Assembly: GCF_003073045.1 (NCBI RefSeq)
Contig: NC_037601.1
Span: forward strand, 21,240,150-21,304,149
DNA length: 64,000 nt
Direction: 5' to 3'
Origin: Pomacea canaliculata
Lineage: Eukaryota > Mollusca > Gastropoda > Architaenioglossa > Ampullariidae
Positions 41,218 to 53,825 of this stretch are shown piece after piece. A model generated the notes under the pieces. The model worked only from the letters and a program-made list of their open reading frames with translations, ran no database searches and was not told where the DNA came from. The translations under genes were made by a program, and so were the position numbers. Numbering within the stretch: the stretch's first letter is position 1; every line of letters begins with the position of its first letter.

Positions 41218-44200
41218 CCCCATGTGGGGATGTTCCTTGTCAGCATGAGCATGTCTTCTGATTCTTTTCATTTATTTGAAGAGCAGTATTTAGCCCCCTT
41301 TTAATAATTTTGCTGAAGAGAAGAAAATTACAAACAATATTTTAAAAAATTTTATATTTTGAAAAGTAAAATCTGAAGGAGGCAATCACCTTAACACATA
41401 GAATGCTTGTTATTTACGTTGTTATTGACACCAAATTTTTTCACCTAGTTTCTAGTCCTGATTGTGCAAATCTGGACATTGGTCGTATATTTATTTTGCT
41501 GTCGCTGTCTGGGAAAAAAATGCTTTCTAAGGGTTAACAGCACCTGTTTAGTGCATGAACAAATAAAAGATTTTGTATGTATTAAATAAAGTGCTTTATT
41601 GGTAACAGGGAGAACAATGATTCTTTGTCTGTCAAAATGCATTATAAACTCTAATCCATTTGGCATTTATTAAGTCAGCTATTTAATCATGAGGAAACAT
41701 GACTGTGATTTTCTGTCATCTCACCTTACATGTCATTGGTTAGTTCCAAGTGTGTTTAAAGATGAGGTTCTTGGACCAGTATTAGCTCACTATGTGGTGC
41801 CAAAAACAGGCACAAGACTGAAAAAGCGCAAATATGCTGTCTCACACTAGTCTCCTTCTTTATCATCTCCACTGAAGGTATTGGCCTTTTAAGTTCTGTT
41901 TGGATAGCCCCACCCTCCCCATAAGGAAAGAAAAAAAATTTTAACAGTTTCAAATGTACAGATATATTTATGTTGCTTTTTGTCTGCAATATTTGAGGAA
42001 GACCTTCGATAGTCATGGTGGACTGTGTTAAAGAAGTACTTGTAAATTTTCATGTGATTGAAATCCACTTCCCTTTCCTTTCTTCTGCAACAAAAATATT
42101 CTTAACTGCATACTCCAATTTTGTTTTATTTTGATATTTCACAGAGTAATGTTTGTCATGCTATTATATTAATTATGTTTTTGTGTTTGCTTACTTAGTA
42201 GTTTACTAATGTGTCTGGAATACTTTAAGAAATGATTTTGGAGGTGGGTTGAGGGGAGTGGGGAGAATGTTGAGTACAAAACTAATCAGGTCCTCTGCAC
42301 AAATAGCTAAGGCAACATTTTTTGTTTCTACTAAAGTCTCACAACCATGTATAAAAGAGTTTCACAAGTTTTACTCTACTAGATTTGTTTATGTCTTGTT
42401 AAATTTACATTTTTAATACAGCACAATCTTTTAATGGCTGTGCATTATTTCAAATATGCTGAAATACTTTAAAATGAGATTATATTTTTTGATAGACATT
42501 TGCATTCTTGTAATAAAGCTAACAGTGATGTAGATTTATGATGTGAATTTGTTTTTTAAATGAAACAACTTTGATGTAAAACAGGCAGCTTGGTATAGAT
42601 TCACAGATTATTGGTTCACAGATTATGAATATTGTTTGTGAGATGTTTTCACTAAGTTGTTAATATATGTGAAGAGTTGGCTTGCTTCTATTTCTCTTTG
42701 AATGCTATGTCACAGACTATACCAGTAAGGGTAGTTTAATTGCAAACTATAGTCCCAAGTTTGGGCCTGATTTCTTTTTTTTTTTTAAATAACGAGTAGA
42801 GTGTAAGTATCAAACTAGAGAATGCGGCTTCCATAGTGTCAGGATTCCTCTTGATTCAAGAATTAAGGCACCCATGCTGAACTGGAAATTTTAGTTTTGT
42901 GTGATTTTGCACGCTAGAAGATCCGCATACTGTCACAGCTTGTTTGCTTTTGTTTTGCTGTTTAACAATGAGGCAAGCGCAACATAGAGCACAAAATGTG
43001 TCGATGGGAGTAGACAAAGAGAGGGAGTTTCTCTTTCATTACACTGAATGTGTACTGACGACCTATAGGGGTCACGATCTCGGGACGGGATCGAAACAAC
43101 AGGTGTTGTCGAACTGTGTAAACAGCGTTATACAAACAGACCATAAGCAGAAACAGTCTGATTCTACACCACAGAGTTTGTCCCTGGTCAGATGTCCACG
43201 AGACGGTCTCGTGTGTCCACTCAGGATCATTCACTCTAACCTCGCGACACCGCCGTGACCTTTTATACAAACATTGATAGGAAGCATGAGCAGAGGGCAT
43301 CGAGGGCTTGGTGTTGTCCCCAGAACTGTTGCTTTGCACACCTAAATCTACGTCTCTATAGTCCTCTAATTATTATTTAATAATAATAATTAATAAGCGC
43401 ATGATTTATATAGAGCATACTCGCGCTCCTTGAGCATGCATTTAGCACTTGAGACAAGAACGAGACATGGATAACATACAGAGGACTCTACTACATTTGA
43501 AGGATTCCGTGGTGAATATGGAAGGGGAGAGAGTTCCATTATTTTGCTGCACAGTAATTAAAAATCCTGTGACCATATATTGTTCTGGTGTCGGGAATAG
43601 GATACGGTCATCAGACGAAGAGCAGTTGGCTGGGATGTAGGGGACGAGAAGTTCAGAGGCAGGAGGCTCAGTTTAAACTGAATGTGAGAACAGATGGGCA
43701 GCTAGTCAAGCTAACACTGTAATTAACATTTTCCATTTATTTACCCTGGGGTAGATCAACATTAAACGTTTCTGTGCAATCACGAGTGTTTGGAGGCATA
43801 AATAAGTGAACACTGAATATTAGAATACTGGTTAGAACCTACAACTGCGGATGGTTTCTCGCCCACGCGGAAGTTCCCAGCATCCACTTTTGATGATGTA
43901 CTTAAAAACCTTTCAGTGATATATCCCAGGGCATGCTTCATACATCCTCCTTTATTTCTATATTATTTATATATAATTGTGTGTATATGTGTGAGAGAGG
44001 ACTCGCATGCAATGTATGGATTGTGAAATGTTGGCAGAACGAACTTTTATATTCTTTAAAATTTTTTTTTTTATCTCAGTCCTTTGATTTGTAATTAGTG
44101 ATTTTTGTCCATTTCTCGTACTTGTCGTCTCATTTTCCGATGAAAATCAAAAGATGCTCAAAAGTCGAAGCCAACATCGATCGCTTGGCAGGCAACTGAC

Positions 44201-44520
44201 AGGATGAAGGCAGCGGCTATGGCAAGGGAGATGGTGCAACCCAAGGAAATGTCTCGCATAGATAAATGTGGCTTTGTGGGTTTCTTTGTATTATATTCCT
44301 TTATTGAATCGAAAAGATCGCTCACGCTTCCATTTCAAGCCCTTGACTACCCTCACGGAAAAGTAGAACAAATTGGTGCAGCCGTACTACAGACACTTGA
44401 AGTGGCCGAAGTCAGTGAACACCCATGTTCAATAATGAATAATGTCTTGCGTTAGTTCAAGTGAACACATTCATTATATGTCGGGATGTCCGTCTTCAGA
44501 ATAACACAGAGTGGGTACTG
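41218..44520. other. SLC38A7 3' UTR and gene-poor spacer
   Basis: Plus-strand AATAAA hexamers at 41585-41590 (about 370 nt past the stop) and 42512-42517 are candidate poly(A) signals for SLC38A7. Near 43376-43440 an AAT-rich run precedes GATTTATATAGAGCATAC, a further TTTATATAG-type repeat. Chance frames of 60-125 codons show no family signature. Confidence 0.45.
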
Positions 44521-44690
44521 TTACAGTAGTGAGTATACAGAGTGTGCTGGGCCGTTACAGTAGTGAGTATACAGAGTGTGCTGGGCTGTTACAGTAGTGA
44601 GTATACAGAGTGTGCGGGGCCGTTACAGTAGTGAGTATACAGAGTATGCTGGGCCGTTACAGTAGTGAGTATACATAGTGTGTTGGGCCG
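44521..44690. repeat. 34-bp minisatellite, five copies
   Basis: TTACAGTAGTGAGTATACAG starts at 44521, 44555, 44589, 44623 and 44657, each followed by AGTGTGCTGGGCCG or a close variant. The constant 34-bp spacing shows a true tandem array. Confidence 0.95.
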
Positions 44691-45660
44691 GCCGATCCAC
44701 GTTGTCTGGGTTTGTGCGCCGCGTGCTGGCGGTCACACCCAGTCATTGACATAAGACTCGGCACACTAGCGTCCACTTCGCAACGCCTGGTCATAACCGT
44801 CCTCGCTGCTCCCCCAACATATTTTCGACCTGTCTTTCTTTCCGCCTCCCCTCTCCCTACCCCTACCCCTCCTCATCCTCCCCGCCCATCATACTAACCC
44901 CGTCCCTCCGTCAGCAACTCTTCACAACCCCCACACATCCTCTCGACGAGTCTGTTCCCAGCATCGATCTTGGGGTGTTCAGCGATCGGGGTGACAGTCC
45001 TTCGCCCGCGGCAAGCATGCACTTCTCTTCCAAGACCGTCCGAAAAGCGCCCGACTCTGCCGCGAGCAAGGGCTTTGAGGGAAGGAGGTGGATGGGGAGA
45101 TTTGTGTGTTGGCGGGGGGAACACTGGGAAGGGTAGTCATGGAAGAGACAACCGTAGGTAAGATGCCAACCGCTCTGTCGAGATGTAGCATATTGTCTCT
45201 CTCGGAGATCGAAGCTAAGTTTCAGAAGACTCGATCATAGACTCGTGCCTGCTTGCACGCGCGACGCTATGGCGCTCGGCCACGCCGAAACTTCAGCCAC
45301 TCGTAAAACGGTTTGTTCAGCTTGAGGGGCGGGAATTGTGTGTGTGTGTGAGAGAGAAAGAGCTGTGCACGGGATGGGGAGGAGGTGGCAGTCCCATTTC
45401 AAAGGTTTCTTTGTCAATTAGCAGTCCTCTTGTCGGACCTACACGGTTCACTTGATCGAAACACTCGGACCCTCCGACCTGCCTGTTTCTCGCCTCGCTC
45501 TGTGTTCGATTTATGTTCGTTTACTGGCCATAGGCAGCTGTTGGAACCAACCACCAACCCAATCTAGTTCACTGATTGCTTGACAAGGAAGGGGCTGGAA
45601 CAAGAAGAACCTGCGCGGCAACATACAACCCTGACGACATTTGCAAAGCCCCCGGAGATG
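44691..45660 (+). promoter_or_regulatory. CpG-rich block with a possible untranslated first exon
   Basis: This kilobase is richer in CpG and GC than the flanking DNA. It ends with GGAGATG|GTAAGTTGG at 45660, a strong 5' splice site. It may be the distal first exon and promoter of a plus-strand gene, perhaps an alternative start of the calmodulin-like gene 12 kb downstream. The two overlapping frames through the donor (from 45576 and 45580) carry no recognisable domain, so coding status is open. Confidence 0.3.
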
Positions 45661-46514
45661 GTAAGTTGGAAAGTTGCATGTGTTATAATGTGGCCATTAC
45701 GACTTGTGGATCGTTATCCAGATGTAATAACAAGGTGGCCTGGCTATGTCAAGGGTCACACCAGACAGCTGTCAGAGCACAATACATTGGGGCTGCCTCC
45801 TGTCATTGTCACTTGTGAGGCAAAGTAAAACTTTGAGGGTTTAGCATGTTTGCGATCGAATGACACCTTAGTCACGCATTGTTTGCTTATACATTAGGGT
45901 CACAGTGCCAGGTGGGGGATGATAGACGGAAAGAAACAGGTATCCTACAGTGTCAATTGTCTTTATACTGACAGCTGAAAGTGATTCATTACTTACTGAC
46001 TGCCAATTAAGTTATAATATATATGATTATGAAATGTGATGCGAATTAAATGACCATAACCTAAATGTCATTGTATATGAAATTAATTCACTTTATTAGC
46101 ACATTTTAAACTTGGGCTTCAGGAGTTTACAAACAGCTGTTTTCCTGTGTGACATCCACTACAAACATTTCAGTTTGGCAAACTGTTTTGCTTGTTTTTG
46201 CCGCATGTTCTAGAACTTGTTTTAAAATCTTGCCTCGGGTTTCAGTTTTTCAACATGGCTGAACATCAAATCATTCACACTAGTGAAGTGTTCAACAGTC
46301 ATGAAGTAGCAGCAGCGCGAATGTTTTTGTGTGTAGAAGGCTTTTTAGAAAAAAACTAATTAGTTCGGTAGGCAGCAGCTGGCTCCTTGCTTTGGAAAGA
46401 TTCACCGGGGATTGTTTTGGAATGGCTATATTGTATATCACAATTAAAGTATGTCAGTGTAGAGTGTTTGCAATATCTGCGTTGCTGGCACCACAAACGT
46501 GTGAAACAAACACA

Positions 46515-46539
46515 AAATTTGGTAGTAGTAGTAGTAGTA

Positions 46540-46573
<34 letters not shown>

Positions 46574-46640
46574 TGACTTATATAGAGCTTTTCCAAAGGC
46601 TTGCTTAGAGTGCTTTACATGAATAATATATAGACTGAAT
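46515..46640. repeat. GTA/AAT microsatellite with TTATATAGAGC repeat tail
   Basis: About six GTA units lead into about twelve AAT/TAA units, then GATGACTTATATAGAGCTTT and GCTTAGAGTGCTTTACATG. The last block resembles the tail at 29915-29980, suggesting one dispersed SINE-like family anchored on AAT repeats. Confidence 0.6.
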
Positions 46641-49600
46641 CATCAACAACCATGCATCCATATTGGTATATAACCGACAAGCTCACTTCTTCAACACATA
46701 CACCACTCATACATGAAGTATATTACAGACACGCTCATAATACACCTGTAACTATTTCATGAACATTATGCAATAAAATTGGCACTAGAAAAAAACACTG
46801 ATGCATGCAATTCAAGCCCTTGGCCGCCATCTCCCCTACCCATAATCCAAAGAAGACCCTAAAACAAATGGTCCTAAAAGGTACTTGGTGTGACCAGAGT
46901 GTATCATGCCTTTAAATTTAATACTATAATAAAGTTTAGATAAAATAAAGTGTTACTATACACTAAAACAAAAAAGGAAGCGACGGTTCTATGCATGTCT
47001 GTCTGTCTGTCATTAAAGTTTTTGTACTTAAAACTGGGCACAACAATCTGATGCCTGTGTGGTGTAGTGAACTGTGTGGTCTAGTAACTCGAGTTCTGCT
47101 TGGCTTTGTTTGTTTTGTTGCTTTGTGGGAACAGTTATTACTGAACTCAGTTTGCAACACTTCTTTTAGGATAATTTATAACTAAATCTGCAATCATACG
47201 AAATGACGGATTTTACTTTTCTTGCAATAATTTCATCGCTAAAATACTTTAGTAAATACTTGCTACAAAGTAATCACAACCTAGTCTACGAATGTCACCA
47301 GAGCAAAAGATAAATGGAAAACCTAAAATATGGAGGTCAGAATGTTGACAATGAATATGCAGAGATATTCAAAAATAAATAAATAAAGCAAACAAACAAA
47401 ATACATGTTAGTAATGAGTAGACATTATCTGTGAAAAGTTACGGAAAATGGCTTGTGACTAAGATGGATGCTAAATCCTCTCAAACGGGACAAAAAGCAC
47501 CAGTTGAACACACGATAGATGTGTGTATGAGTATCAAATACAAGCCACAATCATATCATAGGCAAGCACACACACAATCCCTTGGGAAATCGCTGATCAA
47601 ATGTCATCGTCTACAATATTTATATTATTATGCATCTATTTTTGTTATATTTACCTTACTTGATCTTTCTCTTTTTTTCTGTCGTTCTTTATTTCTTTCC
47701 ATGTGAACGTGTTTGTTACAAAGGTTTGCAATGGTCAGCGGATTGTACGGGTTTCTCATGAATGAAAAGGAAAACATTAACGATTTTCACTTTTATTTCC
47801 CCGATATTTTGGAATACGGAAACTCATCCCTGCCATCGACGATGTGTGGCAGTTTAACATCGGTTATTAACTGAAATAAATGATTGATGTAAAATACAGC
47901 GACAAGCAAAACCCTAGACTTAATCCCAGACCCTCGCCAACATATAGTTTCGAGAATGTAGAGGGCTTAGAACACAAATCCTGCTTGTTTCATCAGAGTT
48001 CCTCTGCCACTGACAGATAATAACAGACAGAAAGACATGACATTAAATCGTGTGAAAGCAAAATGTCTGGAATCCCTTGCAGCTCACCCAAATCCCACAT
48101 GTACGCCATAAGGTGAAAAGATTTTGTAGAGTCAGGGTTAAATTATGTTTGTGGATATCGAAATTGTTCTTTGTCTATTAATTTAGTAGCTGGAAACATT
48201 CGAGGTGACGAACGAATACAATGTCACCTCGGAAGTAGCTAAGTAATAGTTGGCTCATTACACGCAAGCAGGCCTAAACCTCGGAGGTCGGGAAATACTC
48301 TAGGGATCCTCCTACTACTGTAGTTGTCGACAGAACCTGACTTCCCTGAGATGTATTAATGAAATCATTGATGCGAGCGTAAAAAGGTTTTTCTTTGAAA
48401 CAAATAATTGGTTAGATAAATAGGATTGGCAAAAGCTCTCACTGAAAAAAAGAGAGCTATCATTGAAAAGCTATGGATGAAAAGAAGGAGTGCTGTCATT
48501 TAATTGAAAGTCGATATTTGAGAAAAGCTGAAGGAAAGAAAAACTGAAAGGTTAAAAACCCAGAAAAAAATACTTTCGGAGATACTTCTTTCATTGATTT
48601 TATTTGACACGTGAGTAAACCTAATTATCCCGTCTTTAATGAGTCTGCTCAATAGCAGCAGTACTCACCACCACAGGAGCATGTAAAATGGAGATGTTAG
48701 CAAAAACCATTTTACAGAACAAGGCTGGCAGTGTTCATACAACCTTGTTGTTACAGACAACAGGCGACCTGATGAAGATGTCATGTTTAATGTCCTCAGA
48801 TCGCGTGGGATTCATTCTGTCCTTGTTTGCATAGAGTCTCGTCCTCTCGACAGGTTCTCGAAGATGACAAGAGGTTCAGAAAGACTGACTGGCAGAAGAC
48901 CTTAACGGTTATTGCCTCGTTTCCAGTCTAGGATAGCACGGTGGCCGGTGGGGAATCTTAGAACACATTTGTTTCCCCGCATTACACGTCCACCCCCAAC
49001 CTCTATAAAAGTCTTGCAATATATGCATCACTAAATAAAAGGGGAGGGGCACACGCACACAGATTTCTGGAAAATCCATGGACTTTCAGAATGTAAGAAG
49101 CCTTTCGTCAAGACTTAAGACTTATTTTTGCACTTCTTTTGCCTGGACAAATGTTTAATTAGTAAAAAAAAACAAAAAACTGGGACAAAGCAGAACGCGG
49201 GTCATTTTTCGTGACCGTATTGAGGGTTGGTTTCCGGGGTGTTGGCACCATTCAGTGGCTGGCATTAGCAGAGATCGATCAGACAAGTGATCAGAAAACC
49301 CAAGCCTGCAAACCTAATTACTTGCGCCAACAGCTGCTACTCGAGTTTGGAGAGGCGGTTTCCTGGCAGCTAAGAACCGGCGACCCAGTCGCCATCCAGC
49401 CCCGCTAACTCACATGGCACACCACTGCTTAAAGTCCAAGGCACCGCGGCGCCTGCTGCTATCTCTTACTTGCAATCGATGGCGAGGAGGAGGGGGACTT
49501 CGCCAACGACTGGCAATCAGACCTCTGATGACGACGGACAGATTAGCACACCAGTGGGTGACAGCTATTTGGGAGCCGTTAACTTCCACCCGCCCTCCCA

Positions 49601-50602
49601 CCCGCATCCTGCAAGATCCTTGGCATGAACTGAGTCGCTAAAGTTGCATGCTCTGCAATTAGGAGCAGCCAGACGATCGGTGCAGACCCGGATGTGGGCT
49701 TCAGCCACTGTTACCTGATCGTTGTCCGCATGGCTCTAAAGAGATTATCAGCCTCGCATGAAAGCATGTTTCTAATTTCTGATGTATGTGATTCGCTTTG
49801 GTGTAGAAGCTACTGTCCGCAGGTTTTTGTAGAAAGTGTTTGTGGAGTGCTTCAGCGATACCAAACATTATCGTATTCTTGCCACTCAGACATGGCGCCA
49901 GATACATTTTCGGATTTAATTTGTTTATATTATCTTCTTCTTCTTTTTTTTTTTTTTTGGCTGTGAATATAATGACGATTATTTAGTCCTTTAAATATCT
50001 CGTGATGCTTTGTTATCGATAACAAATCAAGCTCTCAGTAAATTTGTCTATATTTTTAAATGCATTGCTCGAACACCATATACAACCTATCGATACTTCA
50101 CGGTACCGTATTAAACCGTGTCATAAGCTCATGGTGTACTTTTTTCCCTGAAAAAGATACATCCTGTGTAGAAACTATCGTACCTGACGACGATGACAAC
50201 GGCAATGAGGATGAAATGAGAGAATTTCTCTAGCGCTGCGCCCATCAGGCATCTATGAAGTCAGCGAACGAATCATCGTAAAAACACGATGGCAGCTTGA
50301 ATATAAGAAATCCTATCACCAGTCACAGCCGTGAAAAAAAATGTCATAAGCAGTCTCTGCACGAATTTTGCGAAAAGCGCAGGTCACATGGCATCAAGAT
50401 GTCTACGCGAGCGCGCACTTAAATGCCTCGTTATCTTATTTCCAGTCCTCCTGCACATTTATTCCAATGGTTTATTTTGTAAAGCTTTAATGTATTCCTT
50501 TTTACATTCTTTCATCTTTTTTTTTTCCTTACTTGCACGTGCTCGCGATCACATGCAATCCAGGAAGTTTTTATCTCAAAGAAGTGAGAGGACTTTGGAG
50601 GC

Positions 50603-50944
50603 GTGGATGTAGCTCCCAGAAAACATGGCGATAGTATGGGAATGGCTCAGACATCGCCCAGTGCCAGACCTAACATCGCTCAACATGTGCAGGCAGCTCA
50701 GCTGATTCCAAAGTTAGAATCTTTAGCTTCCAACGGAAAGCTGCTCGAAGGGGATCAACTGTTGGTAACGATTGGCTCGTCCTTCAAGACTTCCATCGCA
50801 TCGGATGGTCGTAAAGAGGTCTATCAGAACATACGAAGAAAAGATTGGTTATTTGTCTCTACCATCGCAGATGGTAGTAGTTGTCTTGATGATACATGGC
50901 TAGAACATGACCAGGGATCGCATCTTAGCGCTCGAAATCAATAA
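50603..50944 (+). CDS. Unrecognised 113-codon open frame
   Basis: The frame runs from ATG 50603 (MDVAPRKHGDSMGMAQ) to TAA 50942-50944, with AATAAA overlapping the stop. The composition is balanced and soluble, with segments such as LIPKLESLASNGKLLEGDQL and KTSIASDGRKEVYQN. I do not recognise it and see no domain, intron signal or neighbour supporting it. It could be a lineage-specific gene, a decayed gene or chance; its length is only modestly above background here. Confidence 0.2.
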   Translation: MDVAPRKHGDSMGMAQTSPSARPNIAQHVQAAQLIPKLESLASNGKLLEGDQLLVTIGSSFKTSIASDGRKEVYQNIRRKDWLFVSTIADGSSCLDDTWLEHDQGSHLSARNQ

Positions 50945-52450
50945 AGGGAAAGTATAAGTTCGGTTGTATGAAAGGATGTCACACAAAAACTACCTGCTGA
51001 AATAATCGTGTTTTAACAATCATTCAGATGAATGAAATTGTACTTAGCACGGTGTGTATCATAAAATTGTATTTAGACACTTAAAATAAATAATTTACTT
51101 TTTATCAAAACAGAAATGTTATAAACATTCCTTGCTGCGACACAAACACCACTTGCTCAAATATTGCATTACACACTTACTGTTTAAATAACATTTCATG
51201 GGTGGGCTGCACGAGTCTTTTGTACCCTCCTTTCATACCCAACTGAGACAAAATTTTAAACGGTTAACTGGACTTATGGACTCTGTTAATGAATCCAGAA
51301 ATACGAATAGTTTTTTCAAGCTACTCTAGCACATAATTGTTCTCGTGCATTCTATGCACCACTAAGGCTAAAGATTGTGTGACTCTGGCATTCTAATGTT
51401 TCAGGAAACCAGTGGAGACATTTTGCAGAAGTTTTCTGCCTCCCAGATTAGAGGTGAGTAAGCTGACATACAGTTTTTAAATTTCATTCCATGACTAAGA
51501 AGAGACTCACAATGTGTATGAGTGTTGCCACTAAACAGCTCTTCTACACAAGCAAACAAGCATTTTGTATTCATGCACACTTGTACAACCCGACAAGAAG
51601 AGAATATGAAGAAAAAAATGTTTTTCATGATATACACTAATGTAACAAGTAACACAGTGTTTACATTTGTCAGTAACAAAGATAATTGTCATAACTGGTA
51701 TTTTGTATTCTATCTGTGTGTGTGTGTGTGAGAGAGAGAGGACAGAGGGACGGAGAGTGTCGGCTCCCTCTAGAAAATGTTTCAATCGACCGCTGCACAA
51801 GATGAGAACCTCATGTCAGTCGATAAAATACGATATTTCTCTTAAATCAGCTGATTTAATGAGACATCGAAGCAGGCACTGTCCAAATGGAGCCTAAATG
51901 TCGCTCAATGTAGAAGCCGGAGCTTTTGTCCAAAACAAGGCTCTTCCATTCTGCGCCGTGTGTTTGTCTCTTCTCACTGGCCGCCTCTACAAAACAATTT
52001 ATATAAGATTCACATTCCACGGTCCTCACCCAGTTAACCACACCGGGAAGAACTTTAAAGCTTAGCTGAAAGGAGAAGAGACTACATGATGCAGGCTTCC
52101 TGGCCCAGGTCCATAAATCAGTCTGTGTGCTCATAAAACCACACAGGAGGCGGGTGGATGACGGATTACACAAGATGCCGGGCTTCAAAATGGGGGCTCA
52201 ACCGATGGATTGTAAATAGACATTAATGATGTGTAGACGTTAATCGCCAAGTGAGTGTGTAGACAAAGGGGCAGTGCGTGTGTGTGTGCGCAGGATTTGC
52301 ACCTGTTGCAGGTTCCATTAGACTTAATTCGCACAGTTTTAATTGAAACATTTAAAACAAAATTATTTGCAGCACACTTCGTTTACACCGCAGTTGACAT
52401 CAGCTACAACATTCGAGTAAGAAAGAAATGTGGTAGCTGCCTAGAATTAG

Positions 52451-52716
52451 TTACCCTTTCCCAGCTGCAACTTTGGGGTTAAACATGTTGGTAGTTTACC
52501 CTTTAGAGATGACAGTAACAAAGGTGAGGATGATTGTGGATTTGCCAGCGCTGGACGTGATAAGCGCCCAACTACAACTACCACAAGCGTAGAGTTGATA
52601 AAACCAAGGAAGGCATTTCCTGTCGAAAAATTAAAACTAAAAGAAAAGGCCACCAGTCCCCTAAACGAGTCCCATTGTAACCGACATTCGCTGTGTCGCG
52701 GTGTTAAAAAAACCTA
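52451..52716 (+). other. Stop-free 88-codon stretch with acceptor-like start
   Basis: After TTACCCTTTCCCAG an open frame continues with VKHVGSLPFRDDSNKGEDD, then RDKRPTTTTTSVELIKPR and KAFPVEKLKLKEKATSPL, ending KKT-stop. It has no initiator Met. The bias to Lys, Thr, Ser and Asp is protein-like, and a CAG acceptor at about 52463 would make it an exon, but no partner exon or donor was confirmed. Confidence 0.2.
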
Positions 52717-53468
52717 GAATGTCACGTGGTCGCTTTTCTGTTGCCCCCTTGTGCCCCCTCATCCACCCACCCAGGAAGCCAGCAACAGGCGTTTAGAAGT
52801 CCTAGCTTCCTGCGCCCTCGTCGACGCCGCTCCATTTTTAGCCCGCATGACGTCATGGACGGATTGATGGAGCGGAACAGATAGCCGACAGGTGTATCGT
52901 CACGACACGCCACGAGCGCGGAAGTAGGTCAGGATGCATCCCCACACCGAGTGGTGCAGCCCTCAGGAACAAATCCTTCTACAGCACAAAGCGCTTTTCT
53001 TTTTATTTTATTGTTTTTATCGGCTTGTCGTGTCTTGCATGATTAGCCATCGTGCGATGGCGATATTGTGTGGGTTTGTTTGTTTGTTTGTTTGTTTTTG
53101 GTCATCTTTAAGGCAGCGTGACGCTCGGGTGCTTTGCGTTTGAAATGCTTGTATAATTGTTCACACAGTTTTTGCGAGCAAACACCCGGGGAACATTCGA
53201 GTTGTCATGCACTTCTCTTTTTCTGAAAGCTTGGTGCGGGCTTTGTGTGACAGACAATCGAATATGGAAGAAAGGGAACGGAAGCAGAAGAAAATGTGTA
53301 GAAATTTGTCACTGCATGCTACTTAATTTTTTTTAATGTTTACTTCCATCCATACATCTATTGCTTGAAGTGCTATGTTGTAGTTTTCTATTTTAATTTT
53401 AATTTATCTGAAAGCTTTCTGCACTAGTGCTGTCAAATTTGTGCTGCTGTTGATGGTGATGCTATGCT

Positions 53469-53525
53469 TGCTGCTGCTGCTGCTGCTGCTCACTGATGAT
53501 GATGATGATGATGATGATGACGATG
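53469..53525. repeat. TGC then GAT trinucleotide microsatellite
   Basis: About seven TGC/CTG units are followed by about ten GAT units. Confidence 0.9.
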
Positions 53526-53699
53526 ATAAGCAGGTTTTACAAAGAAACGCTACAACACAAAGTAACAGTTATCATGCAAAGGGTCACTGAACAGAAAGCT
53601 TCAGTAGGTCTGAGTGAACGGCCACCTGGTGGTTACAGTAACAAGACCTCGACACCTGCTGAACTTTGACTGTGGAGACCTTGTGGCCTCACTTCCATT

Positions 53700-53825
53700 G
53701 ATGTTTCGCATGCGACTGTAGACTCACAGTTGGTGGGCTTTCTCTGGTCTTAAATATGCCTGCAGGGAATCGAACATTCAGGGAGCGTCTACCACGTGGA
53801 AAGCATTCTCACTGATCCAACCTCA
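53700..53825 (-). mobile_element. tRNA-like SINE, third type
   Basis: On the minus strand GGTTGGATCAGTGAGAATGC gives an A-box-like block, and GTTCGATTCCC about 40 nt later is a perfect B box. The following sequence (GCATATTTAAGACCAG...) is unrelated to a tRNA. The tRNA-like head is at 53761-53822; the left boundary is not defined. Confidence 0.55.

Larger units (their letters stand above)
45661..52450. other. Gene-poor spacer
   Basis: Mostly unique AT-rich DNA with microsatellites, including GTA then AAT repeats at 46522-46570 and TG/AG at 51716-51740, and a GC-richer patch at 49200-49700. The GC-rich patch gives overlapping frames of 65-75 codons on both strands, which is usual for chance frames. 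One longer frame at 50603-50944 is listed separately. Confidence 0.4.

Noticed and set aside
42962..43339. 125-codon minus-strand frame and overlapping 104-codon plus frame
   Set aside because: Overlapping open frames on both strands in a GC-richer patch are expected by chance.
46815..46840. Minus-strand ATGGCGGCC resembling a gene start
   Set aside because: The frame behind it carries no recognisable coding signal and no good donor follows.
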